A DNA stretch of 64,000 bases from Anthoceros angustus (lineage: Eukaryota; Streptophyta; Anthocerotopsida; Anthocerotales; Anthocerotaceae): positions 744,001 to 808,000 of the forward strand of contig VJWM01000118.1 in assembly GCA_010909165.1 (NCBI GenBank). The letters run 5' to 3'. The position numbers and the translations under genes were made by a program. Every line of letters begins with the position of its first letter. The stretch's first letter is position 1. The notes beneath the pieces were generated by a model that worked only from the letters and a program-made list of their open reading frames with translations, was not told the origin of the DNA and made no database searches. Below are positions 11,619-23,024 of this stretch, one piece after another.

Positions 11619-12695
11619 ATGGAGGAAGGTGACAAGGAGGAGGAGGAGAAGCGGGAAGTTGGAAAGCTGGCAGTGTGGAGCGTGAGCTCAGCGAAGCCGG
11701 GGAATGGTGTGGACAAGCTTCGCGACTCCAACCTCGATACATTCTGGCAGTATGCTCTCGAGCATTTGTTTCCATCGCTGTTTGTCTACCCTGTGAATGT
11801 GCCTGAGGACCCCAGAGTGTTGTCCGTTTTCATATGCCCCACACGATTAATTTTTTTTTCTCATGTGCAATGCTACTAGCAGATCAGATGGCGCCCAACC
11901 ACATTTGGTGAACATTCAGTTTCAGAAGAAGGTCCGCCTCCAGGTAATTGCTGGTTTAAACGTCAGATTGTTGCTCCCTAGCTGAAGATGATGTGCCACA
12001 TATGATCCTGAGATATCATTGCATTGCAGCAAGTAGCTATCTACGTCAACTTTTCTACTGATGAGAGCTACACCCCGAACAAGATCTCAGTTCGTGCGGG
12101 CAATTCCTTCCATGATTTACGGGTATGGCCGTAATCTGTTATCTTGTGCGAGCTGGTTGGATGCTGAACTTAAATCCATTTCTGCAACTTTCAGCAGTCT
12201 TGTGGTTGCAGGAAATAAAAGTTGTGGATTTGCAAGAACCTGTGGGCTGGGTTTATGTATCTCTATGTCCAAATGGCGGTGATGCGAAGTGCGTGTGGTG
12301 ACGAACTGCTTTTCCGTTAAACATGGAATTCCCCACAATGTCAGTGTGAATCTTACTTCCTTTTACTTTCAGAGGTGGTGAGTTTCTGCGTGCATTCCTC
12401 GTCCAGTTGGCTGTGCTTTCGAATCACCAGAATGGAAGAGATACACACATTCATCAGATCAAGATCTTCGGGCCCAGACAGTAAGTTGATGTCCTTGGAT
12501 CTCAGCAGGTCATGGATTAGTTCTTATGTTGAGATGTCCTAAAGCTCAATGCCGTGACGGTCAGTAAAGTTCTCCAGTCTTTCTGCAGATATGTTGTTCA
12601 GTCTTAATGTTGGTTATATGCACAGGAATGCAGTTATTGGCAACTCCTTCCAATTTACAACCGTGGATTTCAGCATGCGGTCTACTGTCCGTTAG
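11619..12695 (+). CDS. APC10: anaphase-promoting complex subunit 10 (DOC domain)
   Basis: Six exons give an intact 179-residue protein: 11619-11749, 11883-11943, 12030-12122, 12212-12288, 12373-12480, 12626-12695 (TAG). Introns are GT-AG, 84-145 bp. APC10 hallmarks: [20 protein letters not shown] at the start of the DOC jelly roll, [51 protein letters not shown], and the terminal basic tail ending STVR. Length matches the family (about 185). The protein binds degrons together with CDC20/CDH1 in the APC/C E3 ligase that triggers anaphase. The reconstruction needs no correction, a useful internal control for sequence quality in single-copy DNA. Confidence 0.96.
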
Positions 12696-13260
12696 GTCTT
12701 TGGGGCTGCCAACTGGATTGCTGCACACATACCTTGATCAGGAGTCTCGTCTAGTTTAGACTGGGTAAGGCGGTGTTTATTTGTTTAAACTGTAACCCTG
12801 AACTCAAGGTACCCCTAAGCAGCCAGCCAGGCTTGTTAAGCCCTTGCCGTGCTCTCATGGCTCATTCAGTACTTCATTGTGACAGTTTCAAAGATACCGA
12901 TCAACGGTGTATTTTGGGGGAGTGACTGATGCTGCTGTGGAGAAGAGTGGAAGCTTAGCTGACCAGCGAGAATCATACCAACCAGCAGCTGGCGTCTCTA
13001 GTTTTATGTCTGGAGCTTGCTACTTGGCTATCCACTCAAGAAGTGCGTGTGCCCTTTGATCATATTCGGGTGTGTCTCCACCACGGCGCTTGGTCTGTCA
13101 GATTTGCCCTGCCCTCCATAGGGTGCGAACTGTCTTTGCAGATGGAACTTGTCATGCACCCTGTTGTCATTTGTGGAACGAGGCAGGGATTACATATGGA
13201 AAACTATGAGTAAAGACCTCGACCCTGACTCCGAGTGTGTTAAACTCGTCGTCCGAAAAT
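12696..13260. other. APC10 3' flank
   Basis: No further exon or RNA gene recognised; presumed 3' UTR and spacer up to the SINE-like element at 13261. Confidence 0.5.
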
Positions 13261-13555
13261 GTGTGTCCAAATGGCTTAGGCCAAATGGACACACATTTAT
13301 AAGAACGCCGTGATTGAGTATCCTGAGCTTAGATCGGTACTTAGATGGGGTGCCTAAGTATCCTGAGCTTAGATCGGTACTTAGATGGGGTGCCTAAAGG
13401 GAGTGGATGCCCTTGGTGCAAGTAGCTTAGGCACACCATGGTACAAGTTGTTAAGTACCAAGTCCCATGACGGAAATCCGTCCTTAGTGGACTTCAAAAA
13501 AATTCTTCTTCTTCTTCTTCTTCTCTCCTCCTCTTCTTCTTCTTCTTCTCTCCTC
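13261..13555 (+). mobile_element. 5S rRNA-like SINE, copy 1
   Basis: Begins with an imperfect hairpin (GTGTGTCCA ... TGGACACAC, inner TGGC/GCCA), followed by a 5S-like region containing TTAGATCGGTACTTAGATGG and GGTGCCT. A body (gtggatgcccttggtgcaag ... gtccttagtggacttc) and a (TTC)n tail with CTCC interruptions to 13555 follow. The 5S-like part contains a 40-bp direct duplication (units about 13318-13357 and 13358-13397), so this copy has two box C-like segments. Confidence 0.7.
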
Positions 13556-13682
13556 CGTAATACATCCCACCGCTCGAGATTGGTAGTGCCATACGTCCTT
13601 AGTAGGTACCGATAGTTCTCGATGTTGGTTTTCATGGTTTCTTATGCTCTTTCTGAATAGATATAAATACTAAGTAAGCGAT

Positions 13683-15602
13683 TTATTGGCCATCGATCGG
13701 CTTCTGTAGGGGCGACCGCCCGCCCGATGATTCACCTTGTTCAGAACTTGAAGCCGGTGGCTGGTACAGAGTTTGGCCTTCCAAGGGGCCTCCCAAATTC
13801 AAAGACAAGCGAGTGACATATATGTCTTCCTCAGCAGCCGCTCTGGAAGACGTTTCAGCCGACTCCTCTTCTTTCTGTTGGTTCTCAACGGCTTTCAGTT
13901 TGGCTTGGGTAGCCATCTTGATGTTGCCTTCCACTATACCCAGCTGAACCTTAGAGAACGTTTCCACCTGACGGTTCCCAGTACGCTTTGCGTACTTTAG
14001 GGCAGCATTGTACTCAGTTCGAGCTTCGAGATGCCTGCGTCGGCTTGGCAGGTCTAAGGTTAAAAGTTCGTGAATAAGGAGTTTATATGGTGGCTCACTT
14101 GCAAAATTCTTGTGCGTACCTCTCCATGCGGAAAGCTATGTTGCCAAGAGTGAAGTGTGCTCTGGCTTGACCGACTTGGTCATTCAGCAGTCGGCAGATT
14201 TGCAGGTACCTGAACATCCAGAATGAACCGAAGATGAATAGTCATGCATGGTGAAGCATTGGCACAAACTTGGATTAAGTTCTTGAGGAGGGAGGTGATA
14301 CCTTGACATGCAGGCCTTGGCGGCCAACATCTTGTCTCTCCGAAAAAGGAGGAAGCCAAGACTACTCAATGCAATGGATTGCTCCTGTGGATTCTCTAAC
14401 GTGGTACAGCATTTCAACGCTTTCTGCACATCACATGGGTCTCAGCACCTTCGCCTAAACCTGGCTCTCACAAAGAGGTGTTCAACTTAAGGGCACAACA
14501 GACTCAGCAGTGATTCTTGCCTTGAAAAACTGGGCTGCATCGTTCCACTTCCCCAGCTTCATGGAGATGAATCCCAAGTTTGTGAATGCCACAAACTTTC
14601 CTTGTAGGTCTGCCATTTCCGCATGCTTTATGTGGTGCTGCATTGCTTGCTCATACTGCGGAGGGCCACAGCGAGTCAACACGTGAACTCAGTAATTTCA
14701 GACCTCTGGAACGTTGATCCGCCCCTGGTCGGAAGGACAGAGCAAACCTCGATGATGTCATCAGTTTGGGTTGCAACCTCTTCATCATGAAGAGCATGCT
14801 TCACAGTTTGAGCTTCCTGCAAGGAGCAGCCCATGCAGTTGTACGCCAGAGCCTGGCCTTCCCTGTCTTCTACTCTTCTGCAAATGTCCAGGAATCGTTC
14901 ATAGTTCTCTATCGCCTTAGGATAGTCCTGCATTTATCAGCAGCAATATCATTTATCAGATGGGTGTCAGCACCGTCCTTATCTGCAAGCCCACCCAACT
15001 GAATGAGAGATAAAAGTACCTGGCAGTTGTCATACAGTACAGCCATGCATAAGACTGCTCTTCCTTCGTCGAGCAACCGACTTGAATCATGTGATCGCTT
15101 ACATGAATCGGCAAGCACCTGGTAGTCAAGCAGCTTCTCTTTGTACCCTGAAAGACACCTCTCCATCGAATGGATCAAAGTGGACGCTTAATATGGGACT
15201 TGCGACTTTCTCAGACACCAGTGGGTGCTGAGTATTTTTACCAAAACCTCCTTTTTCTAGAGACTTCTTCTGGTCCTCTGCAGTCAATCTGTTTGGAGCA
15301 CGGTACTGAATTGGTATTGGAAGACGAACAAAGCATGTGCTTGGTCTGCAGAGCTCGAGGTCTGCATCCATGAGGCTTCGAAAATGAGCACATCAACAGA
15401 TATTACGTAGTGCTCAGCTCATTACATCAGCATCAAGAGGCAAATTTACGACCATGAGCCTATCCTTCTTGGGCCCTCATGGACGATCCACAGACATTGC
15501 ACTGGAGCAATGTAGAAGGAAGGACCTGAGGGAGGTGGCTTGCGTCCCAAGATGTACCGAGGAATTGGTACAGCAGGGCCCGCTTTGGAATCGCTTTTCT
15601 CT
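13683..15602 (-). CDS. TPR-repeat protein, TTC29/TTC24-like
   Basis: Multi-exon gene. Exons seen, 5' to 3': about 15355-15243 (ends EKGGFG), 15147-15020 (YKEKLLDYQVLADSC...), 14927-14748 (YPKAIENYERFLDICRR), 14655-14521 (YEQAMQHHIKHAEMADLQGK...), 14423-14303 (KALKCCTTL), 14209-14120 (YLQICRLLNDQVGQARAHF), 14034-13683. The TPR signature (W/L-G-Y-A-F-P spacing) recurs about six times; the C-terminus is charged and low complexity. The intron after exon 14655-14521 uses a GC donor (AAG|gcaaga), which gives the in-frame TPR FFKKALKCC. TTC29 homologues are ciliary/flagellar axonemal proteins, so a role in sperm flagella is inferred. A further 5' exon (about 15602-15450, IPRYILGRKPPPSG) may belong; the true start is not resolved. 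Confidence 0.7.
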
Positions 15603-15639
15603 TCATACCTGGACACATAAATAAACAACCACAGGCTCC

Positions 15640-16210
15640 ATGAGGTGAAGAAAAGTGAAAGAGGTGGAGGAGGTCGTAGTCTAGCTCCCGCGATAGTGAG
15701 ATTGTTAGTCATGAAGAGACGAGTGATTGGGAAGTACCACAGACGGAGACCTTGTGCTCTGTCATTGAGTCTCAGGCCAATGTCAGAGGGGTTCAGCTGC
15801 GCAACTGAGGTTGTCATCACCACACAGCACTTTAAAATCTTGTGGTAGCCAAATGGGAAATGACATAGGCCAGATGCTTGGTGAAAAGGTTTGACATCTC
15901 CACGTGGACAGCCAAACGAAAGAATTATGGTGGTTGGGGTTTCAAGGCCTGATTTGTGAATGTCAGGAGGGAGAGTAAACAGCGTCCCTACGGGGTTGTC
16001 TACTAAAAGAACTACTCTAAGGCTTTGCAGTCCGATACATAGGGTTCATGGCCCAGATGTATCCACATGTTCCCTCCATCCCTGGGTATCTCTTCTGAGC
16101 AGCACATAGGAAACTCAGGGCTCAATACATAACTTGATCTGATAACTATAGCATGACTCCATATTGCTACAGAGCTCTCTAGTAGGTGTAAGACTGCTGT
16201 CTTCACCAAA
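15640..16210 (-). other. open minus-strand stretch of unclear coding status
   Basis: About 370 bp (roughly 16010-15640) are open on the minus strand, including LRLWYFPITRLFMTNNLTI and a Pro-rich RLRPPPPLSLFF segment before a possible donor. It could be a 5' exon of the TPR gene or intron. I recognise no domain. Confidence 0.25.
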
Positions 16211-16289
16211 CCTCTTGGCTACTACACAGCTCCGGAGGTCATTTTTGCTTCACGGGGACTTTTCTACTTACAGGACGTTTTACCCTGTA

Positions 16290-17385
16290 CTTACCCTTTG
16301 CAGCCTCCTCGGTTTCAAAATTCATTGCCTTCAGGAGCATGGAAGGAGATCGTCCTGTAGGGTCAGCCATTTCATCATTTTTCTCCTTCGCTTTATCCAT
16401 GATCTGCTTCTGGATAACTTTCTGCGGGGAAAAACTCAGTCCATTCAAAAATCCTCCAGAGACTCTATCATGCTTGAGGATGTTTTTTAAGCTGGGAGAA
16501 ATGCCCTTCATGTCAGGTGTTATTGCAGAGATCACGTCTTGACACCATGCTGTTGTCTTCAGAGTAAGCTTGTCTGCATGTCAGTGGTCATAGATTCAGC
16601 CCTCTGTTCCTGCATGCCTGTGCAGGTCCGGAAACATGAACCTTGTTGCGATCACATGGGCTCTTAAACATTTTTCCACATTGCATGTAACCATCTGGAA
16701 CAATTTGGTATGGAAGATCTGGTGTGGCTTCACAGCCTACGCTTTTCTCCACCTACCCTTCTCGCTGGGGAAGCACTTCTTGCAGTGCCTATTCCGTCCC
16801 ACACTGAAAAAAACCCCTCATTCGCTTCTTCTCTTCTCCTCCTCCTTTCTTTTTCTGAGATCCTAACTTCACGCTCCTCCAAAGCTTCTCGGTCTGCAAC
16901 CTTCTTCAAGTAAACCCTTTCCTCAGCCGCTTCTTTGTCATCTGCCTCCCGCTTCTCCCTAGCTTTCCTCAATGCCCGAAGCTCCTTCCAGTCTGATGGA
17001 ACAGGAAACTTCTCTTGCTCTTCCTTTAATTTCTGCTTCTCTAGTTCCTTTAAGGTCTTCTTATCAGTTCCCTTTGGACCACGCTCATGCCTTCCAATCT
17101 TACTCAACACCACAATCTTCGGGGCTAATGCCTTTCGAGCCTGGAAACCATTGTATCCCTGAGCAAGAGCGTTGTTTCCACGAGGCTTGAACTCACGGAG
17201 GCTGTCATGGATCCAACTCAGGGAAGACGGGGGACAGTAGCTTCCCAACTGAGGTGTGGCCTCGATATCCTTCTCAACAGTCCGCTTACCCCTTTCTAGT
17301 GCCCACATTGTCTGAGCTTTGAGCAACAACTGATGCCCATGCAGGGTGCGATTAAGGGCCAGAACCTTCTGAACACGTCTACCAC
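16290..17385 (-). CDS. charged coiled-coil protein, unrecognised
   Basis: Two clear exons. The first, from about 17385 to 16752 (donor AGAAGG|gtaggt), encodes VQKVLALNRTLHGHQLLLK, a conserved-looking GYNGFQARKALAPKIVVLSK stretch, then a long Lys/Glu/Arg helix (about 130 residues, likely coiled coil). The second, about 16565 to 16291 (donor GCAAAGG|gtaagt), encodes ISAITPDMKGISPSLKNIL and FLNGLSFSPQ. An in-frame stop precedes the first exon, so the start codon lies in an upstream exon I could not place; the 3' end is also open. I do not recognise the family. It lies beside the TPR gene on the same strand. Confidence 0.5.
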
Positions 17386-17399
17386 CTCCTTTTCAAGAC

Positions 17400-18350
17400 A
17401 AGGTCTCAGCTCTGGCGGTGTCTGCGAAGCCAGCATATGTGGCCCACATCCATCAATTCATGGCACATTTTCATGCCCATGAGGGTCTAAACCTTTGTGC
17501 AATCTTTTTCATCTCAATTTCACTCCTCAGTCTCGTCCGCAGAGCAGCCAGAACCACACAAATCCCGCTGCTCCAACATCAAACCTGCTGCCCTTTGAAG
17601 AGAAGAAATCCTTCGTCTGCCTCTCTAAATCCCTAACCCTCCAGGCTCTGCTCCTCCAGCTGCGATCCGCCACTCGCTCGAGGGAAAGCAACGTTGGCGT
17701 CGTCGCCCGCAGTTTTGGAAGGCAAGTAACTGATCTGCAGGATCGGCAAAAGGGACAGGGGCAGGCGCAAGGTGAGGCCCAAAAAGTTGAAGCTTACGCC
17801 ACGGCAGGCAGGCACTGTGGGCGAGGAGCAACCTAAACCGACTTGCTTCTTTGCCTGCCCAAGAGCTGCAGAGTCCATGGCAGGAATGGGGAGCCAGGTG
17901 ACAGTCTTGCTGCTGCGAGGATCTCACTCCGATCTTGTTGCCGAACCCACCCACAAGATCGACGCCATAGCCGGCCGGCAGGCAGGCATCTCATCTTGCC
18001 ACTAGTCGCGTCCAAGCGCCTCTTCACAGCGGCCGGACAGTCCGGTGGCCGGTTTTCTCGTTGGAGAAACCCGTAACGGAACGGGACAGCGTCAAGCCAT
18101 TAAGCAAACAGAGGGTCGAGCCAAGAATTAAGCCGCGAGGTCCAAAGAAAGCCGCTCTGCCTGGCTGCCTGGCCACTCTTCCCCTTAACGTTCCTCTCCT
18201 GTTCAAACCTTTGTCATCGTCGGGCTGGAGCTCTCCTTCAGATCCTCTCTATCTCCTGCTCTCACACCTTCAGCTCACGCTTTGATTGCAAGCACAACCC
18301 ATCCTTTTGACTGAACTTATGAGGCACTCACAAACAGTGATCAAAAGCAC
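17400..18350. other. GC-richer spacer between divergent genes
   Basis: Likely holds the 5' end of the coiled-coil gene (minus) and the promoter of the plus-strand gene at 18351. Several open frames on both strands overlap one another; none is convincing. Confidence 0.4.
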
Positions 18351-19445
18351 GTGACATTTCCGGTCGTGAACAATTGCCCAGGACTGTCATGGGAGTTGCA
18401 GCATGAATTGATAGAATCACCATATCCAGGCTGCCACAACTTTGGGCCCGGGGGCACACTCACTCACTGCAGCAGCATGGTTTCCACCCACGACTCTGAT
18501 GGAGAGGAGATGAGTCTGCCATATGGGAAGGAGAATTTCACAACCGTCAGCCTGGCCGGCAATCTGTACAAAAATGACGCCGAGCTGCTCTGTCCTGTTT
18601 CCACCAGCAGTGCTCTTGCAATAGCTGAATTGCAGGCGGAGCTCAGGTAATGACAAATGTACAGGCAAACCAATTTCTGATGAATTTGGCCTGCAGAGAC
18701 ATGGTCACGGATTTCTGAGACAGGCAGATGTGAATTTCATCTTTCACAGAGCTTATAAGCTGGGGAAACAGAAGTGTTCTTACAACCAGGTGGAGTTGGT
18801 GATCAAAGACATTGATTGCGGAGGAAAGGTGTCGGAGCTGAAGGTTTCAGAGGCCATAGAGACGTGCGTGGGGCCAGAGGTGGATGAGCAGCTTCGGGAG
18901 AGCTGCCTCAAATTCAATGTCCGCTTTGTGAACAACAACAGGATGAATTTGTACCTGTTTGTGGTGTATGCCACGCCTGGCAGGACAACCAGGACCGAGA
19001 AAAACACAGTCCGATATCACTGGGTACCTGTCACACGTTCCAAATGCCGCAAAGGTGATCACGGAACCGTCTTTCAGAATTGTGTGATAAGAGGAATTGA
19101 CGGCTAACCTGGGAATTTGGATGAATTGCAACCTGTAGGCTGCACAGGCCCGGTCATCAGGGGACTGCAGAGATTTGGGAGAATGCCGAGACGGGGAGCA
19201 GGTGCAGCTGAAGGAGGAGAGGATTCCTGGAAGGAGCCAAGACATTTGTATATTGCAATTGATGAAGCCAGCACACACGTCTGCCCTAGAGATGAGACCT
19301 CCAAGTTCAGACTTCTTCTTGCAGCTTACGATGACAGGCAGCAGTTGATGGGCACCACGGTGTCCAGCAGTATACGTGTTTTAGCCAACAACGACGCTCC
19401 TCTGGGTGCAGCCTCCTTCAAGCTTCACTGCCACATCAGAGGTAG
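18351..19445 (+). CDS. unrecognised multi-exon protein
   Basis: Three exons: about 18351-18647 (ATG; ends IAELQAEL), about 18751-19106 (AYKLGKQKCSYNQVELVIKD ... FNVRFVNNNRMNLYLFVVYA), and about 19118-19440 (PRHLYIAIDEASTHVC ... SSSIRVLANNDAPLGAASFK; donor agag|gtagga). Alternating hydrophobic residues suggest a beta-rich fold. The FNVRFVNNN and SIRVLANND segments look like conserved strand-turn elements, but I cannot assign a family. It lies immediately upstream of the E2F-like exons on the same strand and could be its amino-terminal half. Confidence 0.5.
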
Positions 19446-19879
19446 GACTCATAACACAGGTATGTCAAGCTTGGAACTCTGGGCATCTGTGCATCCGTTA
19501 CCGTGTGTGTCCGGATGAAATGTCAGGTGGTTGGAGGTCCTCAAGCTCTGCACAGTTTAACTCCAAGGCTGATAGATCCGCAACTTGCAATAGAGCTCCA
19601 TTACAAGGTACTCATGATGTGGAGATTGCAGCACTGTGAAGCACTATTCTTGAACCAACCTGTCCTCCTTGAAGTCGAGCCATTCTAACAATGAGTAAGG
19701 TGGGCAGCAGCCCTACTGCAAAACAACAGCCCAACCCAGAGCTGCAGCACTAGTACACACACATCAAGCGAGGAGACACATCAGGTGGTTGAGTCTCCAA
19801 CATCTGTTCATCAAAGCTTTCTGGCCACAGATCAATCATCCCAAGAACAGGTCGACAAACTTGCAGCTGTGAGGCACAT

Positions 19880-22653
19880 GTGATGATAAGACATAGGAGG
19901 ATCTTGACCCGTGACCATCTCAATCGTGCGCAGGTTCATACCTGCTCAAGCAAGTACAGATCCAAATGCAGTGCCTGGTCGGAAGACATGAATTCTCAAA
20001 GGAAGCAATCACTCACAGAACTGTGTGATCGGCTTTTCGAGACATATGGGGCAAAGCAGGATACAGTGGTGACTCTCAAAAATGTATGCAATGTGCTAGG
20101 TGAGTTAACACTTACAAGCGCACAGGCCTCCCGTGATGTCACATTTCTTTACACTCCATGGGTCAGCACTAACTGCACAACACTTGTCTTTAGGGACCCG
20201 GAAAAACCGCATTGGTGACGTCTTCAATGTGCTAGAAGTTCTAGAGGTGGTCAGACACCAGGCCAGGGATTCGTACATATGGCTTGGCTACCAGCAGATC
20301 AGCCACAGATTAGGAGAGCTCCAGGTACAAGCACCCCACTTGATTGTGAATTCCATAGATTCATTTCAAAAGCGGTGGAATTCGAACACCAACTGGCACG
20401 CTTGGTATGCTTCATGATATCTGTGCTAGACGGAAATGATGAGCATGAGCGAGAGACGTGATTGTCATATGTGCCGGCACACCTCCGGCATGCGAGAGAT
20501 GCAAGAACTAGGTGCCACCGAGCCAACCTTGATCAGAATCATGAGCAGTAATGGAAGGAGCTCTCCAGATTCAGTTTTACCACTGAAGAGCATGTCCCTC
20601 AACTGCAATGAATACAATGCACAGACATCCTCCCGTGCTGGTCTGTACGGAACAGAAAGGAACGACTCAGAAGCAAAGCATCTAGCTCGCAATGAACGAA
20701 TGGGTGGTACATTAGATGCCCCAAAACTTCACACTTCCGGCCAGCCGCAACCAGATGCCATCCAGGAAGTACTAACAGCTGCTGGAATGTGTGGGCTGCA
20801 GAAAATGCTGTTGGGCAGCTGACGAGGAAGTTTCTACAGCTGTTTCTCGTGGATGAGGTTTGAGTGTACCTCTTTTCCTGTCTCCCTTGTTTGCTCAGGA
20901 CTGCGATGGACAATCACAAATCAAAGACTTAGCACTAATTTGCTGCATGTTTATCAGGGATTACTTGTTGGTTGGGATCATGCAGTCAGAGCAGTACTTG
21001 ATGATGGGGACATCCAGCACACTGTGCGCGGTGAGGCATGCTAGCCGAGATAAGACTATAGGATTTCTGCATTTCTGCTTTCATAAAAGCATGCTGATAG
21101 ACGTCCATGCTGCTGGAACACAGTTCAATTAAGGCGGCTACTGGATATTGCAACCATCCTATGTGCCTTGCACCTCATCAGGAGAATTGGAAGCTATAAC
21201 TCCAGTTGCTGCTATGAATGGCTTGGAGCTCGAGGAGTGATCAACCATTTCATGTCCAGGGGTATCTTGTCACCATCTGCTATCACTGCTGCAAGTCTCA
21301 TAACAGTCAAGAAGTAAACAGATTGGGAAGGTCCAGCAATTGTATCCGGTCCGAACAAGCAATGTTTCTGTGAGTAGCAGCTTACTTCCCAGACGTGCAG
21401 ATGCAGCTGGCGTGAGGGCGGAGGAACTGAAGTCCAGACTGACCCCACCTTCCGTATTGTTGTGTCCAACCAAGCGAGGAAGATCGAGCCGTGCGGCAGT
21501 AGAGAACTGCCGACGCAAAAGGGCCAAGGTATCCAGTGGATCAGACTCAGAGGGTGTCTCTGAGTGTGCATCTAAGCGTCCCAGACAGCTGCCAAACAGA
21601 TACCTGAGCAGCTCTTCCCTTCGGAAGGAAGGATCACAAACCGGGGTAAGCTTGGCTCCCTCCGTAAAATGCACAGCACAAGGTAGCAAGAAACAAAACC
21701 ATGGCAGCAATCCGAGGGCTGTTAGAGGAAATTGTGAGAAAAGAGGAAACACTGACAACATATGCAAAAAACCTGCTCCAGCTGGGAGGAAGCCTCAACG
21801 TCCCAGGAGCATTGAGGCTCACAAGTCAGCAGCAGGGGATACAAGCCAGGTTGAAGCCGTCCAAGCTCAATCGAACATCACAAGGATTGCTCCGGACTGT
21901 CAAGAGCATAAGACATGGAAGGACAGGAGGCAGTTGACCTTGGTCATTCCTCAGTTACCGAAGGATCTCCAGCATCAGATCTACTCTGCAGCAGAGCCTG
22001 GGAAACCTGGCTCGGCTGCACTTGCCGTTCAGAGATTACAGACATTAGGCCCGTGGCCCTGGTCTGCCTCCTGGCAGCTCTGGGACTGCGAAAGTTGCCA
22101 TCTAGGTCCATGCACAGTCTTCTGTCATGGACATCATGGGCATGATTTTCAAGAGCATGAAATGCCTCTGCCTGCATTCAATCCGTTATTCTATTTGCAG
22201 ATGCTGTTCACTCCACAGCAAGTGGCACAGATGCAGTCACAGAATCCAGGTGAATACACATTTCTCCTCCTCCTTGGATTTGTCAATAGGGCGAGAGATG
22301 CATGAAGGTTCTAATCCATGTGTGCTTTTGCAGCTTTTCTGTTCAATTACGTACACTACAACAGAGTCTACTACCATCTCTTCTGTGCACAGACATGTTC
22401 TTTCAACAGCACACTAGTCCGGCCAGTTGCTGAGCTGGGCAGTGTTAAGGCAGACGACATTTTATGTCAGCAGCACCGGAATCCATTACCTTTGTCTGTT
22501 TCTCCAGCTGCACCTCCGAAGATTCCAAGCAGCATTTCAGCCAGCCCTGTGTGGAAGAGAGACAGGAAGGAGCACGGCAATTGCAGTGAGGACTTAGATC
22601 TTGCTTTGGTTGCATGCACTGTGAGCAGGGGCTTAGGTTCAGTTCTGTATTAG
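19880..22653 (+). CDS. E2F/DEL-like winged-helix transcription factor
   Basis: The exon ending at 20099 encodes QSLTELCDRLFETYGAKQD and LKNVCNVLG. The next exon, 20194-20324, encodes TRKNRIGDVFNVLEVLEVV then ARDSYIWLGYQQISHRLGEL. Together they fit an E2F/DP winged helix: helix 1 SLxxLCxxF, DNA-contacting RRIYDVxNVLE (here NRIGDVFNVLE) and NQYxWxG (here DSYIWLG). The usual RRR-IYD is altered (Lys-Asn-Arg, Gly-Asp), so DNA binding may differ. A later exon ending at 20856 (VGQLTRKFLQLFLVDE) resembles helix 1 of the second winged helix of atypical DEL/E2F7-8 proteins. The 3' part (21340-22305) is Ser/Lys/Arg-rich with probable nuclear signals (NCRRKRAKV). Exons between 20860 and 22653 are not firmly resolved. 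Confidence 0.6.
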
Positions 22654-23024
22654 CGAAATGTTACGTAGCGTAGGCTTCTGTGCTGTGAGACAAGATAGGT
22701 TTTGCAGGAACAGTTACAAATAAACACACAACAAATTGATGGGTGTGGAGTCTGCTTGCTGCATCAGCAGTACTAATGTACATTATGCGTCTGATCCACA
22801 CAGAAGTGTGATCCGCATCAGTGATACAAACCAAAATCAAGGCACCAACCACAGGTGTCAGTGCCTGTGGCATTTCCTGGCCTAGCCTAATCCTGCTCAG
22901 GAGCTAGCACATGGCCAAGCCATTTTCTCACTGACGGTGCATTCCGTCAGGCCTACAGCCATGTACCGAAGCTCTCAATTAATGATGAATCACTTACAAA
23001 AACCTAGAATCGGAGAAGACACCG
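22654..23024. other. spacer between convergent genes
   Basis: Short region between the E2F-like gene (plus) and CSTF77 (minus); presumably both 3' UTRs. No feature seen. Confidence 0.5.
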
